Shown: piece after piece, positions 61,371 to 64,000 of the stretch | How the letters are laid out: the number at the start of each line of letters is the position of its first letter | Numbering within the stretch: position 1 is the first letter of the stretch | Assembly (NCBI RefSeq): GCF_900116765.1 | Contig: NZ_UETC01000006.1 | Location: 124,001 to 188,000 of the forward strand | Length of the DNA stretch: 64,000 nucleotides | Reading direction: 5' to 3' | Source: Jannaschia seohaensis | Lineage (GTDB): Bacteria > Pseudomonadota > Alphaproteobacteria > Rhodobacterales > Rhodobacteraceae | Notes under the pieces: model-generated | Told to the model about the DNA's origin: nothing | What the model saw: the letters and a program-made list of their open reading frames with translations, nothing else | Database searches by the model: none | Translations under genes and position numbers: made by a program

Positions 61371-64000
61371 CCAATCTTCATGCACCTGGCGAAGCCGATG
61401 CGCCCTTCCGTGTGCTGCTCGACCGGCTGGCTGAGGACCTAATCGGTCCAGCACCGCTGGCCGGGCCTCTGCCCGATATCCCCTCTGAAGCTTTTATGAC
61501 AGGGATATTGTTTCCAAAGGCGTCCAGGAGAGAGCCCTCGACCACACCCGATGTCGGGGCCGAAGTCGGAGGAAAGGAAGATAAAGCTGAAAACGGAACA
61601 GCCGCCAGAATCGAAACCGCGGCACGGCCAGCAGCCGCCGGGCTGTCTTTCGCGCTGGCGACGAGGGATGGGGAAATACCATCCGTATCGGTCGAGGTAA
61701 CGGGCGCACGGTACGAGGATGAACAAGAACCGCTCGCAGATGATAACCACGGCGCAAGCCGGACACGTCGAGTATGGTGGAGACGGGCCGTTTCTACTGA
61801 CTTGCCCATCTCAGTCGATGAGAACGATGAACTTAGCCTTTCCGACAATGGATCGGAAGGCTTTGACGGATTGCATCTGACCATCGTCCAGTCGCGGTTC
61901 GACCATGGTACACCGGGCGAGAGCGCGCGTCTAATAACCGTTGTGGTGTACAACGAGGGCTCGGGGCTGAACGAGTCGCTCGATCGGTATGAACAGAACC
62001 GCCAAGCTCTTTTCGAATTTCGCATGACGATCCGAGCGGACGAAGGTTCACGGTTCATTGGGCGTCCGTTGCGCAGCGGACCGGACACCGATGATGCCGA
62101 CGAGCGGTCGGCAGATCTTCTGTGGCGAGATACAGTTGAATACGCGGTGGGACATACCTGTGCGGCGGCTTGGCACCCGCGTGACGGCGCGGTGAAGGAA
62201 GTCTCGACAGCTTGGCTTCCATCGACCCGCGTCCCGGACACGAGTGCCTTAGGTCATGTCTGTTTTGAAAGTGTCCGCGACCGTCTTGCGGCGAGCGTGT
62301 TGGCAGAGGGCGGCTCTGAGACGCTGGAGGTCTGCGAGGCGCTTGTCGACTCCTACGAAGTCTGGATCAAAGAAACGGCAAAGCGCCTGAGGACTCTGGA
62401 CTTGTCCGCGGCAAGGGCGGAACAGGCCAGAACGCATCTTGAAGTATGCTGGACGGCCGCGCGGAGGATGCGCGGCGGAATTGCCGCCCTCCGAGGTGAC
62501 GCCGATCTGATGATGGCGTTCCAGCTTGCCAATGCGACTATGGCGCGACAGCAGGACTGGAAAAACCTTAGAAAACCTGAAGAACAACGCCGAACATTGG
62601 TCTGGCGGCCGTTCCAGCTTGGCTTTGTACTTCTCTCGGCCGCCTCGAGCGTTGCACCCGACCACGAGGATCGGGGCATCATGGACCTGATCTGGTTTCC
62701 GACCGGCGGTGGCAAGACCGAAGCCTACCTTCTATTGACCGCCTTCACCATCTTCGCGCGGCGGCTTAAACGAGGCTCAGACGGTGAAGGCGTCTCGACA
62801 ATCATGCGCTACACCCTGCGACTTTTGACACTGCAGCAGTTCGAACGCGCGGCGGCGATGATCTGCGCCGCCAATCTCGAATGGGTCGAGCGGGGCTTCG
62901 ACACCACTCGGACGCCAATTTCCTTGGGCCTCTGGTTGGGAGAGTCTACAACACCCAACAGGCGGGGCGATGCCGCGAAGCTTCTCGACGGAGCGAACCT
63001 CAAGGACGTCGGACGACCCGATCGCTTAATAAAGTGTCCCGCGTGCGACGAGAGCCTGGATTGGCATTCTGCGGGCGATGGCGTCGAGGTTACCTGTGGG
63101 ACGGATGGGTGCGAGGTTGGCGAGGCGGGGCCGCTGCCGATCTATACGAACGACGACGATGTATACGACGAACGTCCGTCGCTGGTCATCGGAACGGCTG
63201 ACAAGTTCGCGCAGGTGGCACGGAACGAAAAGACGGCGGCTTTGTTCGGTGCAGGCGCCTACGATCCCCCGGACCTAATTGTACAGGACGAGCTCCATCT
63301 AATCTCGGGCCCGCTCGGAACCTTGAGTGGCCTGTACGAGACTGCCATTGACATTCTGGCAACCGGCGACGGGCACCCGCCCAAGGTAATTGGCTCGACT
63401 GCCACGATCCGGAGCGCTGCATCGCAGGTTCGTGCGCTATTTGCTCGTCGCACTATGCAGTTCCCACCGCCTGGCATTGACGCCGGTGATTCTGCCTTTG
63501 CCGTCGTCGAGAAAGACCCGAAAAAGCGAGGGCGCCTGTATGTCGGTGCATCGACCATTGGGCATTCAAAGCCTGAGATGCTGCAGGCAGTCTGCGGGTC
63601 ATTGCTGCAGTCGGCTTCAGTGCTAGACGGCAGCGAACGCGACGCCGCGTGGACCCTTCTTGGGTACTTTAACTCGCTCAAGGAACTTGGAGGATCAGTC
63701 TCACTTCTTCAGGTGATCGCACCGGAGACGATGAGACGGCTGGCCGCATATCGAGGCGAGCCGACCCGGTCGGTCGATACACAGATCGAAATCACAAGCC
63801 GCATCGGGTCCGAACAAATCGGAGAGACGCTGGCAAAGCTTGAGCGGAGGCACGATGCGGTAGGGGCCATCGACGTTGCGCTTGCGACGAACATGATCTC
63901 AGTCGGTGTCGATGTCGGGCGGCTGGGTTTGATGGTGGTGGACGGTCAGCCAAAAGGCGTTTCCGAGTACATCCAGGCCACTAGTCGGGTTGGACGCGAC
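61367..64000 (+). CDS. drmA: DISARM-type helicase DrmA-like (C-terminus beyond window)
   Basis: At least 878 residues, open to the window end. GTG 61367 overlaps the UvrD-like stop (GTGA). The N-terminal ~430 residues are a divergent DrmA-like region. The helicase then shows LIWFPTGGGKTEAYLLLTAF (Lys450), MRYTLRLLTLQQFERAAAMI, motif II LIVQDELHLISGPLG (Asp641-Glu642-Leu-His644), motif III VIGSTATIR, and near the edge ALATNMISVGVDVGRLGLMV, EYIQATSRVGR. A zinc-ribbon-like insert (CPAC at 557-560, then CGTDGC) lies between motifs Ia and II. This set, especially TGGGKTEAYL, YTLRLLTLQQF and EYIQATSRVGR, matches DrmA of DISARM systems. DrmB and DrmC genes would be expected next. Confidence 0.82.
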   Translation, partial: MTNLHAPGEADAPFRVLLDRLAEDLIGPAPLAGPLPDIPSEAFMTGILFPKASRREPSTTPDVGAEVGGKEDKAENGTAARIETAARPAAAGLSFALATRDGEIPSVSVEVTGARYEDEQEPLADDNHGASRTRRVWWRRAVSTDLPISVDENDELSLSDNGSEGFDGLHLTIVQSRFDHGTPGESARLITVVVYNEGSGLNESLDRYEQNRQALFEFRMTIRADEGSRFIGRPLRSGPDTDDADERSADLLWRDTVEYAVGHTCAAAWHPRDGAVKEVSTAWLPSTRVPDTSALGHVCFESVRDRLAASVLAEGGSETLEVCEALVDSYEVWIKETAKRLRTLDLSAARAEQARTHLEVCWTAARRMRGGIAALRGDADLMMAFQLANATMARQQDWKNLRKPEEQRRTLVWRPFQLGFVLLSAASSVAPDHEDRGIMDLIWFPTGGGKTEAYLLLTAFTIFARRLKRGSDGEGVSTIMRYTLRLLTLQQFERAAAMICAANLEWVERGFDTTRTPISLGLWLGESTTPNRRGDAAKLLDGANLKDVGRPDRLIKCPACDESLDWHSAGDGVEVTCGTDGCEVGEAGPLPIYTNDDDVYDERPSLVIGTADKFAQVARNEKTAALFGAGAYDPPDLIVQDELHLISGPLGTLSGLYETAIDILATGDGHPPKVIGSTATIRSAASQVRALFARRTMQFPPPGIDAGDSAFAVVEKDPKKRGRLYVGASTIGHSKPEMLQAVCGSLLQSASVLDGSERDAAWTLLGYFNSLKELGGSVSLLQVIAPETMRRLAAYRGEPTRSVDTQIEITSRIGSEQIGETLAKLERRHDAVGAIDVALATNMISVGVDVGRLGLMVVDGQPKGVSEYIQATSRVGRD

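Larger units (their letters stand above)
42870..64000. mobile_element. Genomic island integrated at tRNA-Met (right end outside window)
   Basis: Bounded on the left by the tRNA-Met 3' fragment. A tyrosine integrase lies within 2 kb, followed by helicases, nucleases, a radical SAM protein and ATPases with no housekeeping gene. Genes at 46-53.6 kb are visibly more AT-rich than the chromosome to the left. No second copy of the tRNA fragment was seen before 64000, so the island is at least 21 kb. Confidence 0.8.

Noticed and set aside
1-64000. CRISPR arrays or rRNA genes
   Set aside because: No regularly spaced identical repeats and no rRNA-like stretch were seen in reading the window.

Overview
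The window is a high-GC alphaproteobacterial chromosome segment, most likely from the Rhodobacteraceae/Roseobacter group. That placement is an inference from four things: the base composition, an NDUFS4-type accessory complex I subunit, several RTX calcium-binding proteins, and a Zur-controlled znuABC locus of alphaproteobacterial layout.

Layout. 1-4.4 kb: a chemotaxis receptor cut by the window edge, a secreted sensor-domain gene interrupted by an in-frame TAG, and a TPR-type protein. 4.4-6.9 kb: a decayed dehydrogenase, a small membrane protein, a periplasmic rhodanese, and a REP-associated tyrosine transposase bracketed by two inverted REP hairpins. 6.9-11.3 kb: uvrB, an RTX protein and the NDUFS4-like gene. 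11.3-14.4 kb: zur-znuC-znuB divergent from znuA, with a Zur-box-like dyad between them. 14.4-18.3 kb: an rtcB pseudogene, a sugar kinase, and a hemerythrin / glutathionyl-hydroquinone reductase pair. 18.3-22.7 kb: a six-gene translationally coupled operon that joins a MacB-like ABC transporter to NikM/NikL-like periplasmic proteins and a second ZnuA-like protein. 23-26.6 kb: a large FG-GAP/RTX secreted protein and a frameshifted RTX remnant.

26.7-42.1 kb is an exopolysaccharide locus. It has a Wzc-like co-polymerase, Wzy-like polymerase, Wzx-like flippase, three glycosyltransferases, two sulfotransferases, a GMC oxidoreductase, an ATP-grasp protein and an unusual ParB-like/nucleotidyltransferase-like protein. 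The product is probably a sulfated polysaccharide.

From about 42.1 kb the window enters mobile DNA. It begins with the C-terminal half of an McrC nuclease, followed by a 47-base 3' fragment of tRNA-Met (a left attachment site) flanked by two near-identical 20-base direct repeats, then a DUF6880 protein and a tyrosine integrase. The island then carries what look like two or three defense modules. The first, 46.3-50.1 kb, is ParB-like / PD-(D/E)XK-like / SNF2 helicase / ParB-like. The second, 50.4-53.6 kb, is a radical SAM protein plus a GHKL (Hsp90-type) ATPase. The third, 53.7 kb to the window end, is an SNF2-like ATPase and an 832-residue unknown protein divergent from a UvrD-like helicase and a DrmA-like (DISARM) helicase that runs off the window. 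The first two modules are the best candidates for an undescribed system. The third looks like a DISARM variant whose remaining genes should lie just beyond 64000.
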